Positions 27,763 to 36,486 of a stretch of DNA of 64,000 nucleotides are shown piece after piece (the first letter of the stretch is position 1; each line of letters starts with the position of its first letter). A program made the position numbers and the translations under genes. Origin of the DNA: an uncultured Alphaproteobacteria bacterium (GTDB lineage Bacteria; Pseudomonadota; Alphaproteobacteria; Thalassobaculales; Thalassobaculaceae); NCBI GenBank assembly GCA_937776645.1, contig CALMRI010000014.1:1-64000 (forward strand), read 5' to 3'. The notes beneath the pieces are model-generated. The model worked only from the letters and a program-made list of their open reading frames with translations, searched no databases and was not told where the DNA came from.

Positions 27763-29103
27763 TCAGCGCGTGAGAAACACGTTTTCTAGCCAGTGGATAT
27801 CGTAGTCACCGTTGATGAAGTCCGGCACTTTCGTCAGTTGCTGGTGCAGCGGGACCGTGGTGTCAATACCGCCGATGACGAATTCGTCGAGCGCCCGTCG
27901 CAGTCGCAGCAGGCATTCATTTCGGTTTGTCCCGTGCACCACCAGCTTGGCGACCAGGCTGTCATAATATGGCGGCACCTCATATCCGGCATAGAGCGCC
28001 GAGTCGACGCGGACGCCGAGCCCCCCCGGCGCGTGGTAATCCGTGATGCGTCCGGGTGAGGGGCGGAACGAGACCGGATCCTCGGCGTTGACCCGGCACT
28101 CGATCGAATGGCCGTTGAAGACTATGTCGGCTTGCAAGAAGCCGATCGGCGCCCCCGAGGCGACCTGGATCTGCTCGCGCACCAAATCGATGCCGGTGAC
28201 CATTTCTGTAATCGGGTGCTCGACCTGCAATCGGGTGTTCATCTCAATGAAGAAAAACGCGCCGTCCTCATAGAGGAATTCGATGGTTCCCAGGCTCTCA
28301 TAGCCGAGCCTGCGCATGGCGCTCGCGGCGATCTCAGCGATTTCCTCGCGTGCCGCGGCATTCAGCGCCGGGGAGGGGGTTTCTTCCAGTATTTTCTGAT
28401 GCCGGCGTTGCAATGAGCAATCGCGTTCGCCGAGATGTACGACATTGCCGTGGCTATCACCCAGGATCTGCACTTCGATATGACGCGGGCGGCCGAGATA
28501 GCGCTCAATATAGACCTCACCCGACCCAAACGCCGCCTCGGCCTCCGATTGCGCCATCGAGATCGCTTGTCCCAGCTCGTCTATCGAAAGCGCGATCTTC
28601 ATGCCGCGCCCGCCACCGCCGGCGGATGCCTTGATTAGCACCGGAAAACCAATCTCCTGAGCTATTCCCATCGCGTCCTCGGCCGAGGAAACAGCGCCGG
28701 CCGACCCGGGGACGCAGGGGATGCCAAGTTCAATCGCCGCGCGTTTGGCCGCGATTTTGTCGCCCATTGTACGGATATGCTCGGGTCTGGGGCCGATAAA
28801 GGTGAAGCCGTGTGCCGCGACGATTTCGGCGAAGTCTGCATTCTCGGACAAAAAGCCGACACCCGGATGGATTGCGTCGGCGCCGGTGATCATCGCGGCG
28901 GAAAGGATCGCGGGGACATTCAGATAACTGTCGCGCGACGCCGGAGGGCCGATGCACACGCTTTCATCCGCGAGCCTGACATGCATGGCGCCGGCATCTG
29001 CCGTCGAGTGAACCGCGACCGTCTTGATCCCCATCTCGCGGCAGGCGCGATGAATCCTGAGCGCGATATCGCCGCGATTTGCGATCAGGATCTTTTCGAA
29101 CAT
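27763..29103 (-). CDS. accC: acetyl-CoA carboxylase biotin carboxylase subunit
   Basis: 446 residues, the standard length. The N-terminal MFEKILIANRGDIALRIHRAC domain, the ATP-grasp glycine loop KASAGGGGRGMK near 160, the GERDCSLQRRHQKILEETPSP segment near 235 and the EMNTRLQVEHPITEMVTG motif near 285 are all present. The enzyme carboxylates biotin on AccB at the expense of ATP, the first step of fatty acid synthesis. It sits between accB (61 bases upstream) and aat in the usual alphaproteobacterial order. Confidence 0.98.
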   Translation of the reverse strand: MFEKILIANRGDIALRIHRACREMGIKTVAVHSTADAGAMHVRLADESVCIGPPASRDSYLNVPAILSAAMITGADAIHPGVGFLSENADFAEIVAAHGFTFIGPRPEHIRTMGDKIAAKRAAIELGIPCVPGSAGAVSSAEDAMGIAQEIGFPVLIKASAGGGGRGMKIALSIDELGQAISMAQSEAEAAFGSGEVYIERYLGRPRHIEVQILGDSHGNVVHLGERDCSLQRRHQKILEETPSPALNAAAREEIAEIAASAMRRLGYESLGTIEFLYEDGAFFFIEMNTRLQVEHPITEMVTGIDLVREQIQVASGAPIGFLQADIVFNGHSIECRVNAEDPVSFRPSPGRITDYHAPGGLGVRVDSALYAGYEVPPYYDSLVAKLVVHGTNRNECLLRLRRALDEFVIGGIDTTVPLHQQLTKVPDFINGDYDIHWLENVFLTR

Positions 29104-29164
29104 ACCTAGCTGACCATTCGAGTGGCAAGGACCCAGAAACCGCCCGACGCTGCTGAGACGGCGC

Positions 29165-29599
29165 TCATTCGATTACCATAAGGACCTGGCCGAACTCGGT
29201 GGGTTGGCCACTGGTGACCGTGATTTCCTTGATCATTCCCGACCGGTGCGCCGGGATCGCGTTCATCACCTTCATCGCCTCGATGATCATCACGGTGTCG
29301 CCTTCGACAACACTGGACCCAACCGATACGAAAGGCGGGGATTGTGGGTCCGGCGCCAGATAGGCCGTCCCGACCATTGGTGATTTCAATGCGCCGGCAT
29401 GGTCGACGGCGGGCCCCGCCTCGGCGATGGCCTGGGTGGCTGGCGGTGCTGGCGGTGCAGCAAGGGTGGTTACCGCCGCCGCAGGGCGGGCGACACGGAT
29501 TCTCCAGGTGTCGGTCGCGTATTCGATCTCGCCAAGGCCGGTTTCCTCGAGCAATTTGGCGAGTTTATGGACCAACTGACTGTCAACGTCTTGAGCCAC
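29165..29599 (-). CDS. accB: acetyl-CoA carboxylase biotin carboxyl carrier protein
   Basis: 144 residues with a short helical N-terminus, a proline/alanine-rich linker near residues 50-70 and a biotinyl domain. The biotin attachment lysine lies in IIEAMKVMNAIPA. The start is GTG at 29599 with GGAGG six bases upstream. It carries the carboxyl group between AccC and the carboxyltransferase AccAD, which are not in the window. It lies 24 bases after aroQ and 61 before accC in one operon. Confidence 0.97.
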   Translation of the reverse strand: MAQDVDSQLVHKLAKLLEETGLGEIEYATDTWRIRVARPAAAVTTLAAPPAPPATQAIAEAGPAVDHAGALKSPMVGTAYLAPDPQSPPFVSVGSSVVEGDTVMIIEAMKVMNAIPAHRSGMIKEITVTSGQPTEFGQVLMVIE

Positions 29600-29623
29600 C
29601 TTGAGCCTCCTTAAGCGGGTTGG

Positions 29624-30073
29624 TCAGGCAGCGTCGATGACCCGGGCCATCGCGTCCACGGCCAGCACATAGCCGTGTGATCCGAATCCGCAGATGATAC
29701 CACGGGCCGTTGCCGACACGTAGGACCGATGCCGAAAATCCTCACGGGTGTGCGGGTTCGACAAGTGCAACTCAATCACCGGAAGTTCGGTCAACCGTAA
29801 GGCATCCAGAATTGCCACCGAAGTATGCGTATAACCGGCTGGATTGATGATGATGCCGGCCGCCGCGCCGCGCGCGCTTTGGATCATCGTAACTAATTCA
29901 CCCTCGAAATTCGATTGCCGAAAATCGATCGCCACACCAAGGATGGCGGCCCGTTCATTACACATGGCTTCGACATCGGCCAGTGACTCGTGCCCATATA
30001 TGTGAGGCTCGCGGGTCCCGAGCATGTTCAGGTTCGGGCCGTTGACGATCATAATTTCAGGTTGGTCGGTCAC
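29624..30073 (-). CDS. aroQ: type II 3-dehydroquinate dehydratase
   Basis: 149 residues, the usual length for the type II enzyme of the shikimate pathway. It has the opening [18 protein letters not shown] with the catalytic tyrosine, [12 protein letters not shown] in the middle and [18 protein letters not shown] with the catalytic histidine region. It converts 3-dehydroquinate to 3-dehydroshikimate as a dodecamer. It leads the aroQ-accB-accC operon common in Alphaproteobacteria, with a plausible promoter about 35 bases upstream. Confidence 0.97.
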   Translation of the reverse strand: MTDQPEIMIVNGPNLNMLGTREPHIYGHESLADVEAMCNERAAILGVAIDFRQSNFEGELVTMIQSARGAAAGIIINPAGYTHTSVAILDALRLTELPVIELHLSNPHTREDFRHRSYVSATARGIICGFGSHGYVLAVDAMARVIDAA

Positions 30074-30105
30074 GGGCGGTCCCTCGCTTGGCTATGCATC
30101 TGTCG

Positions 30106-30133
30106 ATTATATCACGCCCTCGGGGCGGCGCAA
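30106..30133 (-). promoter_or_regulatory. sigma-70-type promoter candidate for aroQ-accB-accC
   Basis: On the minus strand a perfect TATAAT (30106-30111) lies 16 bases after TTGCGC (30128-30133). Transcription would begin around 30099, leaving a leader of about 25 bases before aroQ. The -10 is perfect and the -35 matches three of six bases. Confidence 0.55.
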
Positions 30134-30437
30134 CGAGAGGTGAAACGGAACAAAATTCCAAAGCATTGCGCGGTTTTTCAAGACGATTTTCGTCGATTTC
30201 GTGTGGCGATTATCCCGAATCGCACCACCGATATTGGCCAGGACAGCAATATTGGTCCAAGGCGGACGCCAAGGTCATTAAGGCGGAGGGGACTTAGTCT
30301 TAAATCCTACCGCTGAGCGACCTTAAAGTCCGAGTCAAACTAGAATTGTGTATTGTGTGGAGATTCGCTAATGTTAAGTTAGACACGCCTGCGTGCAGCG
30401 GTCGTCGTTGTGCGGACGCGTGGATGGGAGGACGATA
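30134..30437. other. intergenic region upstream of the TRAP receptor gene
   Basis: About 300 bases between two divergent transcripts, without an ORF I can support. The last 100 bases become AT-richer and include TTGTGT followed 17 bases later by TAATGT, a weak promoter candidate for the receptor gene. A long 5' leader or an operator may be present; I see no convincing repeat. Confidence 0.4.
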
Positions 30438-31514
30438 ATGAAGTCAGTAACAGCTTTCAAAACATTGGCCATTGGCACAGTCGTTGGCGCAGTGGCGTTT
30501 GCCGCTGCCGGCGATGCGATTGCGGCGAAAAAAGTTAAATGGAAGATGCAGAGCGCTTGGGGCACCCAGGTGCCTAACGCCGGTGAGTCCGGGGTGCGTT
30601 TTGTTAACAGTGTCAACACGATGTCCGCTGGTAAGTTCACCATCAAATTTTTCGATCCAGGCGCGTTGGTTCCGGCTCTCGAGACGTTTGACGCGGCTTC
30701 TAAGGGCTCGATCGAGTCGGCTTGGACCACGCCTGGCTACCATGCCGGTCGGTATCCGGGTCTGTCGTTCATGACGACGGTGCCTTTCGGCCCAGCGATT
30801 TCCGAGTTTATGGCCTGGAAGTGGTTTGGCGGCGGAAACGCGATCCGGGATCGGGTCTATGCCAAGCATGACCTTTATGCGGTCGACGCCTTCTCGCATG
30901 GTGCCGAGACCTCGGGTTGGTTCAAAGAGCCAATTACCGATCTTAAGCAGCTCAAAGGCATGAAGATGCGTTTCTTCGGCCTGGGCGCCAAGGTCATGTC
31001 GAAGATCGGCGTGTCCACTCAGCTGCTCGCCGGTGCCGACATTTATCCGGCCCTGGAGCGTGGTGTGATCGACGCGACTGAGTATTCGATGCCCACTAAC
31101 GACATCAAATACGGCTTCTATCAGATTGCCAAGAACAACTACTTCCCAGGTTGGCATCAGCAGTCTTCGGTGTCGGAATTCCTGATGAACAAGACTAAGT
31201 TCGAGGGGCTTGACGCGGCTTATCAAGAGATGATCCGCAGCGCGACCTACACGCAGGTCATTTATACCCACGCTAAGGCTGACTCAGAGCAGTTTGGGGC
31301 GATGCAGACCATGCAGGATAAGCATGGCGTGAAGATCCATCGCTGGAAAGACTCTCAGCTGGCCGTGTTTGAGAAGGCTTGGCTTGAGGTCGTTGCCGAG
31401 AATTCGGCCACCGACCCTCTGTTCAAGGAATTCGCGGACAGCTACTACGCTTTCCGTGCCGGGTTCAAGATCTGGGGTGATGCCCAGTCTATGAAGCTGA
31501 CCTACCTGGACTGA
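30438..31514 (+). CDS. TRAP transporter substrate-binding protein, DctP family
   Basis: About 358 residues with a signal peptide (MKSVTAFKTLAIGTVVGAV ... AIAA). The mature part has the DctP fold: LVPALETFDAASKGSIE, a LKGMKMRFFGLGAKVMSKIG segment with the arginine that grips a carboxylate, and AGADIYPALERGVIDATEYSMPTND. This pattern is closest to receptors for keto acids and related monocarboxylates, which act as dimers, but the ligand is not certain. GGAGG lies six bases before the ATG. No DctQ or DctM gene adjoins it, so it must deliver to permeases encoded elsewhere, perhaps the DctQM at the left edge. A clear terminator follows, so it is probably transcribed alone and in quantity. Confidence 0.94.
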   Translation: MKSVTAFKTLAIGTVVGAVAFAAAGDAIAAKKVKWKMQSAWGTQVPNAGESGVRFVNSVNTMSAGKFTIKFFDPGALVPALETFDAASKGSIESAWTTPGYHAGRYPGLSFMTTVPFGPAISEFMAWKWFGGGNAIRDRVYAKHDLYAVDAFSHGAETSGWFKEPITDLKQLKGMKMRFFGLGAKVMSKIGVSTQLLAGADIYPALERGVIDATEYSMPTNDIKYGFYQIAKNNYFPGWHQQSSVSEFLMNKTKFEGLDAAYQEMIRSATYTQVIYTHAKADSEQFGAMQTMQDKHGVKIHRWKDSQLAVFEKAWLEVVAENSATDPLFKEFADSYYAFRAGFKIWGDAQSMKLTYLD

Positions 31515-31562
31515 TTGTCTAGCGTAAATTGATTTTTTGCTTTCGGGCGGGAGATTACGGTT

Positions 31563-31591
31563 GAGCCGGGGCCCTTGGGTCCCGGCTTTTT
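31563..31591 (+). terminator. Rho-independent terminator after the TRAP receptor gene
   Basis: The stem GAGCCGGG...CCCGGCT with a GC-rich interior is followed directly by TTTTT. It lies about 50 bases after the receptor stop codon and 30 bases before the convergent RidA gene. Confidence 0.85.
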
Positions 31592-31619
31592 CGTTATGCT
31601 TTCGACGGCGAATCGGGCT

Positions 31620-32006
31620 TTAGGCCAGCACCGCCATGAAATCACAGGTGACCTTCGATGGCCCGTCGCCAACCAGCGCAAGGGTATGGCGCGCGGGTCG
31701 TGAGTCCGGGTCGGGGAACATGTGCTCCCATTGACCGTTAAGCGCCGCGCGGCCGGTCGCCGGGTCGTGCATCCAGAAATTTACCTTGACAACATTGTCC
31801 GGCGTGCCGCCGGCCGCGGCGACCGCAGTCGCGATGTGGGTGAAGATATTGGCGATCTGTTGGTCGAGATCGTCCGGCATACCGCTTCCGTCCGGCGCCC
31901 GGCCACTGATGATGCTGGACATAAGAATATTACCGACCCGGCTGGCATTGGGGATCGGGTTGGCGTGGCTATAGCCATCGAAATTGATGCTCTTGCTCTT
32001 GACCAT
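31620..32006 (-). CDS. RidA/YjgF/YER057c family protein
   Basis: About 128 residues with the RidA layout: YSHANPIPNASRVGNILMSSIISGR near the start, DLDQQIANIFTHIATAVAAAGGTPDNVVKVNFWMHD in the middle and a short C-terminal strand. The strict RidA arginine motif (a C-x-R-x-x-V near residue 105) is replaced by RPARHTLALVG, so deaminase activity on enamines is not assured; it belongs to one of the less characterised subgroups. The ATG at 32006 has GGAAGGGAACG upstream and is preferred to the TTG at 32027. It lies 17 bases after a broken VOC-domain gene. Confidence 0.85.
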   Translation of the reverse strand: MVKSKSINFDGYSHANPIPNASRVGNILMSSIISGRAPDGSGMPDDLDQQIANIFTHIATAVAAAGGTPDNVVKVNFWMHDPATGRAALNGQWEHMFPDPDSRPARHTLALVGDGPSKVTCDFMAVLA

Positions 32007-32023
32007 GGCTTCGTTCCCTTCCG

Positions 32024-32337
32024 TCAATCCGAAGCAGCGCTGGTGAAGACCGGCACGTCCTCTTGGTCGTCTTCCAGGACGCCGGATTCTTCCGTCGGTA
32101 TCGGCTTGACGTAGTTGGGGGCGGCCTGGATATCACCGCCCCAGGTGTTGTATGGCAACTCGTGCAGCAGTTCGACGCCATAACCATTCGGGTCATGGAT
32201 ATACAGACTGTGGGTCATTCCGTGGTCGACCTGACGATCGAATGCAACGCCCTGCTCCTGGTGATAGGCAAGTTGGCGCAGCCAGGAGGCCCGATCCGGA
32301 AACGCTATCGCCACGTGGTTAATTGCGTATCGCTCAT
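32024..32337 (-). pseudogene. truncated, frameshifted VOC (glyoxalase/dioxygenase) family gene
   Basis: The ORF track gives a 96-residue product starting at a GTG without a ribosome site. Just upstream, GGGAGGG followed by ATG at 32337 reads MSDT and then hits a stop after a few codons. One frame over, the sequence reads INHVAIAFPDRASWLRQL and joins the tracked ORF, so a single-base frameshift separates start and body. The body has the C-terminal metal-binding half of the fold, GMTHSLYIHDPNGYGVELLHELP, but the N-terminal half of a normal VOC protein is missing. I read it as a decaying or sequencing-damaged gene in the same transcript as RidA. Confidence 0.7.
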
Positions 32338-32554
32338 TTGGCCCTCCCGTTAGACATTGATGTCGTGCCCGAAACTATGGGTGCGAAACATCCCGCCGCC
32401 AGCCTAAACGCTATCAGCCGGGGGATGAAAACCACAAGGAAGATCATGGACGCATTGACCCGGAGAGTTGAATTGGTCGGGATATGTCAGCATTCTCACT
32501 CTCCCGCAGATGAACGGTTGGTCGATGCCAATCAGTCCACAGGAGTTCGCGCCG

Positions 32555-33793
32555 ATGTTTGGTGATTTCTACGATGATCTTGAGACCCGAAGCGCCGAAC
32601 AACGCGCCAACGCCATAGCCGTGGCCCTGCCGAAGCAGATTGCCCACGCGAAAGCGAATTCACCGGCTTTTACCGCCGCCCTGGGAGATATCGATCCCGA
32701 TGCCATCACCTCTGCCGAAGCGCTTGCCGCATTGCCGGTGATCCGGAAATCTGCGTTGATCGACCTGCAATCCGCAACACCGCCGTTTGGTGGTTTGGGA
32801 GCGGTTGCGCCCGGCGCCCTGGCCCGGATTTATATGTCACCAGGACCAATTTTCGAGGGAGAAGGCCGGCAGGACGATCCCTGGCGTTTTGCCCGGTCGG
32901 CCCACGCTGCTGGGTTTCGCGCCGGCGACATCGTCCACAACACTTTCTCATACCATCTGACACCCGCCGGAATGATGGTGGACACGGCCTGCCGACAGAT
33001 CGGCTGTGCGGTTTTCCCCGGCGGCGTAGGCAATACTGAAATGCAGGTCCAGGCGATTGGCCATCTGCGCCCCACCCGCTATGCCGGGACGCCGAGTTTC
33101 CTGAAGATCATCCTGGAAAAAGCCGCCGAAATGGGCGTCGATACCGCCAGTCTCGCAAGCGGATTGGTAAGCGGCGAGGCGCTGCCGCCAAGCCTGCGGG
33201 CTGAACTTTTCGAACTCGGATGCAATGTCCTGCAATGCTATGGTACCGCCGATTTGGGGCTGGTAGCCTATGAGTCCGAGGCCATCGAGGGCATGATCAT
33301 CGATGAGGGCGTGATCGTCGAGATCGTCCGTCCTGGTACCGACGATCCAGTGGCCGATGGCGAGGTTGGTGAGGTCGTGGTTACCACCTTTAACCCGAGC
33401 TACCCGCTGATCCGCTTCGGCACCGGCGACATGTCGGCGATCATGGAGGGCGCCAGTCCCTGCGGACGTACTAATTCGCGGATCAAGGGCTGGATGGGGC
33501 GGGCCGATCAGACCACCAAGGTGAAGGGGATGTTCGTTCACCCCGGGCAGGTCGCCGAGGTGGTCAAACGCCATCCGGAGATCGCCAAGGCCCGTCTGGT
33601 GGTGACCGGTCGCACCGGCCAGGATGTGATGACCTTGTATGTCGAGGTGGCGGGCGCAGGCGAGGGGCTGGACGATGCGGTGAAGCAATCGATTCAGGCG
33701 GTGACCAAGCTGCGCGGTGAGGTGGTCTTCGCCGCGTCGGGCGCACTAGCCAATGACGGCAAGGTGATCGAGGATGCACGCAGCTACGAATAA
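32555..33793 (+). CDS. phenylacetate-CoA ligase-like (PaaK family) AMP-forming protein
   Basis: About 412 residues from the ATG at 32555, which has AGGAG ten bases upstream; the ORF track begins 29 residues earlier. The opening FYDDLETRSAEQRANA and LPVIRKSALIDLQ, the RPTRYAGTPSFLKIILEKA helix, the VLQCYGTADLGLVAYE motif (a PaaK-type Y-G-T-x-E-x-G variant) and LIRFGTGDMSAI with the adenylate-binding aspartate place it in the family. The usual glycine-rich phosphate loop (SSGTTG) is replaced by RIYMSPGPIFEGEG, so ATP handling may differ. Expected reaction: activation of an aromatic or related acid to a CoA thioester. A UbiD decarboxylase lies nearby on the other strand. Confidence 0.85.
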   Translation: MFGDFYDDLETRSAEQRANAIAVALPKQIAHAKANSPAFTAALGDIDPDAITSAEALAALPVIRKSALIDLQSATPPFGGLGAVAPGALARIYMSPGPIFEGEGRQDDPWRFARSAHAAGFRAGDIVHNTFSYHLTPAGMMVDTACRQIGCAVFPGGVGNTEMQVQAIGHLRPTRYAGTPSFLKIILEKAAEMGVDTASLASGLVSGEALPPSLRAELFELGCNVLQCYGTADLGLVAYESEAIEGMIIDEGVIVEIVRPGTDDPVADGEVGEVVVTTFNPSYPLIRFGTGDMSAIMEGASPCGRTNSRIKGWMGRADQTTKVKGMFVHPGQVAEVVKRHPEIAKARLVVTGRTGQDVMTLYVEVAGAGEGLDDAVKQSIQAVTKLRGEVVFAASGALANDGKVIEDARSYE

Positions 33794-33796
33794 GGC

Positions 33797-34369
33797 TCAC
33801 GTCTCCTTGTAATGCGCCTCGATCAACCGCCTTGTACCGGCTTGGCGATCATAAACATGGAAGTTGTTCAGTCTCCGGCCATAGAGATGCAGGCTTAGGG
33901 TTTCTGGGCGGTCCGATGCGACGCCGGTCTCGTGGATATGATCGGGGTTTGGAACAAAGGTTGAGACCGCGCCCGGCGGGAGCAGTACCAGTCCGCCAGG
34001 GGCCAATTCGATACCGGTATTCCGGGGCTTTGCGGCACTGTCATCAATCCGCATGAAGGCTTGCTCTTCCAACAATCCCTCGGCGACCCCGACCACGCCC
34101 CAGGTGCCGTGATCGTGGATAGGCGTCCATTGCCCAGGCGTCCAGACCAACGAGAACAGTGACAGCGTGTCATCCTCCGCGGCGAAGATCAGATTGCGAG
34201 CATACCCGTTCGGATCGCTTCTGCGGTGTGCCGGTTCAAGGAAATCATCCGCCACCTTAGCCAACTCTCCCATCACCGGAGCGAGCCGGCGGACGATATC
34301 GGCCGGGGTCGAGGTTTCGTTGATGACGTTTGTGCAGGAGTCGCGGAAGGTTCCAAGGATCTGGTTCAC
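33797..34369 (-). CDS. cysteine dioxygenase-like cupin (type I CDO family)
   Basis: 190 residues starting with GTG, with GGAG eight bases upstream. The cupin iron site is visible as TPIHDHGTWGVVGVAEG (two histidines of the three-histidine centre), the third histidine lying in IHETGVASDRPETLSLHLYG. This pattern belongs to the bacterial thiol dioxygenase group, which oxidises cysteine or 3-mercaptopropionate to the sulfinate; which thiol is used cannot be decided. It converges with the PaaK-like gene, three bases apart. A near-consensus promoter lies 31-59 bases upstream, giving a short leader, so it is probably expressed alone. Confidence 0.88.
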   Translation of the reverse strand: MNQILGTFRDSCTNVINETSTPADIVRRLAPVMGELAKVADDFLEPAHRRSDPNGYARNLIFAAEDDTLSLFSLVWTPGQWTPIHDHGTWGVVGVAEGLLEEQAFMRIDDSAAKPRNTGIELAPGGLVLLPPGAVSTFVPNPDHIHETGVASDRPETLSLHLYGRRLNNFHVYDRQAGTRRLIEAHYKET

Positions 34370-34399
34370 CGTCGACTCTCCAGGAAATAATGAATATTC

Positions 34400-34428
34400 T
34401 CTATAGAAAATAAATTCCCAATTGTCAA
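34400..34428 (-). promoter_or_regulatory. near-consensus sigma-70 promoter of the thiol dioxygenase-like gene
   Basis: On the minus strand a perfect TTGACA (34423-34428) is followed after exactly 17 bases by TATAGA (34400-34405). Initiation near 34393 would give a 24-base leader containing the GGAG ribosome site. This is the best consensus promoter seen in the window. Confidence 0.75.
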
Positions 34429-34456
34429 TAATGTAAGAAAATTCGTTCCTATTTGT

Positions 34457-35833
34457 TTATTTTTTGAGCCAAATAGCCTCCAGCGCCGAATCGTCTTCTC
34501 CCGGTACATGCACGACGGTATAGCGGAAAGGGTCCCCTTTTATCGGCTTGGTGGCGTCCAGCCCCATCTTGTCGACCAATCCTTCCTCGGCCGAAGGGTC
34601 GAGGCGGGAACCCTGCGCGCGGGGTACCACGACCAGATCGCTGGCCGCCTGAAAGCGCGTCGCTACCGCCCATTCGACGGCCGTTGGATCATGCACGTCG
34701 ACATCCTCGTCGACCACGGTCACCTGCTTGATATCCGCATGGCCGGCAAAAGCGCCCATGATGATGTTTTTCGGCTCGCCTTCCCAGCGTTTGGCGATCT
34801 TTACATACAGATGATAGCGACAGACCCCGCCGCGCGAGAGATGCACATCGAGGACGCTGGGGAAATTCCGTTGCAGGAAGGCGATAAGCGAGGCCTCGCG
34901 TGGGATAGCACCGAGCAGAAGATGCTCCATGGCCGCCGGGACGATCGTGTGGAACAGCGGCTTAACCCGGTGGGTGATGGCGTCCACTACAATCACCTGA
35001 CGCATGCCGGCCGGGCCGTAATATTGTGGAAATTCGCCGAACGGTCCTTCAAGTTCGCGCACCTCCGGCAATAACCGGCCCTCGATGACGATCTCCGCCT
35101 GGGCCGGCACCCGCACCTCGTTGGTGATGCATTTACTCACCTCCAGCGGCCGACCCATCAGCGCGCCGGCGACCATCAGCTCATCCGAATTGATCGGCAG
35201 GATCGCCTGACTGGCCAGCAGGGTCATCGGGTCGACACCGATTACGATGGCCACTGGCAACGCCTCGCCCGTGGCCTCGGCGGCGTCATGGAACCGGTGC
35301 AGGTCGCGTGGCAGGATCAGGATACCGAGCCGATTTGGACCGCTAATTTGCAAGCGGTTGATCGAGACGTTCTGATCACCGGTTTGTGGGTTGCGGGCGA
35401 TCACCAGGCCGGCGGTGATATAGGCGCCATTGTCATGCTCGTTATGGGTGGGGATCGGCAGCACGGCCTTCAGGTCGATGGTATTGCGGTGCACGATCTC
35501 CTGCACTGGGGCTTGGCCCACCTCGGTCCAAGGCAACGGGTTCAGGACCGCGTCGCGAAACCGGTCGAGCAGGGTGGCGTCATCGCTGCCCATCGCTTCG
35601 GCGATCCAGGCGCGCTGCGAGACGATGCCGGAGATAACCGAGACCGGATGCCCGTCGGGCTCCGGAAACAGTACCGCCTTCTCGCCGTCCAGACGCTTGG
35701 CGACGGCGGCGAGGGTATATTCAAGTGGTATGCCAGGCTTGGCTCGGGCTAGACGTCCGTTGGAGTCCAATCGGTCCAGCCAGTCCCGAAGACTGCTGAC
35801 GGCGGCAGGGCGATTTGAAATCGTTTCTGTCAT
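34457..35833 (-). CDS. UbiD family decarboxylase
   Basis: 458 residues with the UbiD layout: an N-terminal domain SLRDWLDRLDSNGRLARAK, a middle region with NVSINRLQISGPNRLGILI and the RDLHRF strand, and the conserved RLLPEVRELEGPFGEFPQYYGP block that carries catalytic glutamates and arginine. These enzymes reversibly decarboxylate aromatic or unsaturated acids using prenylated FMN made by UbiX. No ubiX is nearby. Family members include ubiquinone synthesis and many catabolic forms; the neighbourhood (PaaK-like ligase, RidA, VOC remnant) favours aromatic catabolism over ubiquinone synthesis. The ribosome site is weak. An 86-base AT-rich gap separates it from the thiol dioxygenase-like gene. 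Confidence 0.92.
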   Translation of the reverse strand: MTETISNRPAAVSSLRDWLDRLDSNGRLARAKPGIPLEYTLAAVAKRLDGEKAVLFPEPDGHPVSVISGIVSQRAWIAEAMGSDDATLLDRFRDAVLNPLPWTEVGQAPVQEIVHRNTIDLKAVLPIPTHNEHDNGAYITAGLVIARNPQTGDQNVSINRLQISGPNRLGILILPRDLHRFHDAAEATGEALPVAIVIGVDPMTLLASQAILPINSDELMVAGALMGRPLEVSKCITNEVRVPAQAEIVIEGRLLPEVRELEGPFGEFPQYYGPAGMRQVIVVDAITHRVKPLFHTIVPAAMEHLLLGAIPREASLIAFLQRNFPSVLDVHLSRGGVCRYHLYVKIAKRWEGEPKNIIMGAFAGHADIKQVTVVDEDVDVHDPTAVEWAVATRFQAASDLVVVPRAQGSRLDPSAEEGLVDKMGLDATKPIKGDPFRYTVVHVPGEDDSALEAIWLKK

Positions 35834-36012
35834 GACGGCGGGTCCCGCGGGTTAATTCTTTCAGAGGTTTCACCCGAGTCTAGCAGACATGGCGGGGCGA
35901 GACAGCCGATAGACGCTGATTTTAATCCACAGGATTCGAGCGGTTATACTGCGGCTTGACCGAGCGGCAGGCGCGCTAAATTTCCCGGCCAGCAAAATTA
36001 TAGGACCGTCCA

Positions 36013-36360
36013 ATGACGATTTCCGCCGCTCACATCTTCGGTTGGTTCGAGGGAGAGGAGGGATACAATGCGCTCACTTGCAATTTCACCGATGCGTTGG
36101 GTCGGTGTCTGCCGGTCTATCGAATTGCCCTGCCGAGGCGCAATGGCGAGAGACTACGGGGCGCGCCGGAAGTGCAGTAACATTGGGGCGGCGAGGATCT
36201 GGCGAACCTGCTGTTCTACTGGGGCCATCAGACATCCTATCTCAAGACTATGCCGGGTCGGCGGATCGCCTTTGGCGTCTGGGAGGCCAGCAAACTGCCC
36301 GATGGCTGGTACGCGCCACAGCGCAAGGCTGAGCGCTACTGGGTGCCCTGCACCTGCTGA
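36013..36360 (+). pseudogene. glycosyltransferase remnant with an in-frame stop
   Basis: Reading from the ATG at 36013 gives ISAAHIFGWFEGEEGYN and a TAA at 36178. The same frame continues without shift for another 59 codons: LLFYWGHQTSYLKTMPGRR, then IAFGVWEASKLPDGWY and ERYWVPC, ending at a TGA at 36358. The W-E-x-x-KLP and WVPC parts match the middle of family 4-type glycosyltransferases, where the pattern is usually a W-E-S-x-x-x-P followed by a W-V-P-S. The first stop could be a single-base change from CAA. The protein would be about 350 residues if complete, so the 3' part is lost as well. Not in the ORF track as one gene. Confidence 0.6.
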
Positions 36361-36486
36361 TCGATTATGGCTTCGATGCTGATGCCAATAGCATATCAAT
36401 CTTAAAATTCCTTCCAAAGACAGGTATTTTTGTTAAATAACTGTATCTTGAAAGTTATTTGGCTCACCTTTGCAAAAGTCAAAACC

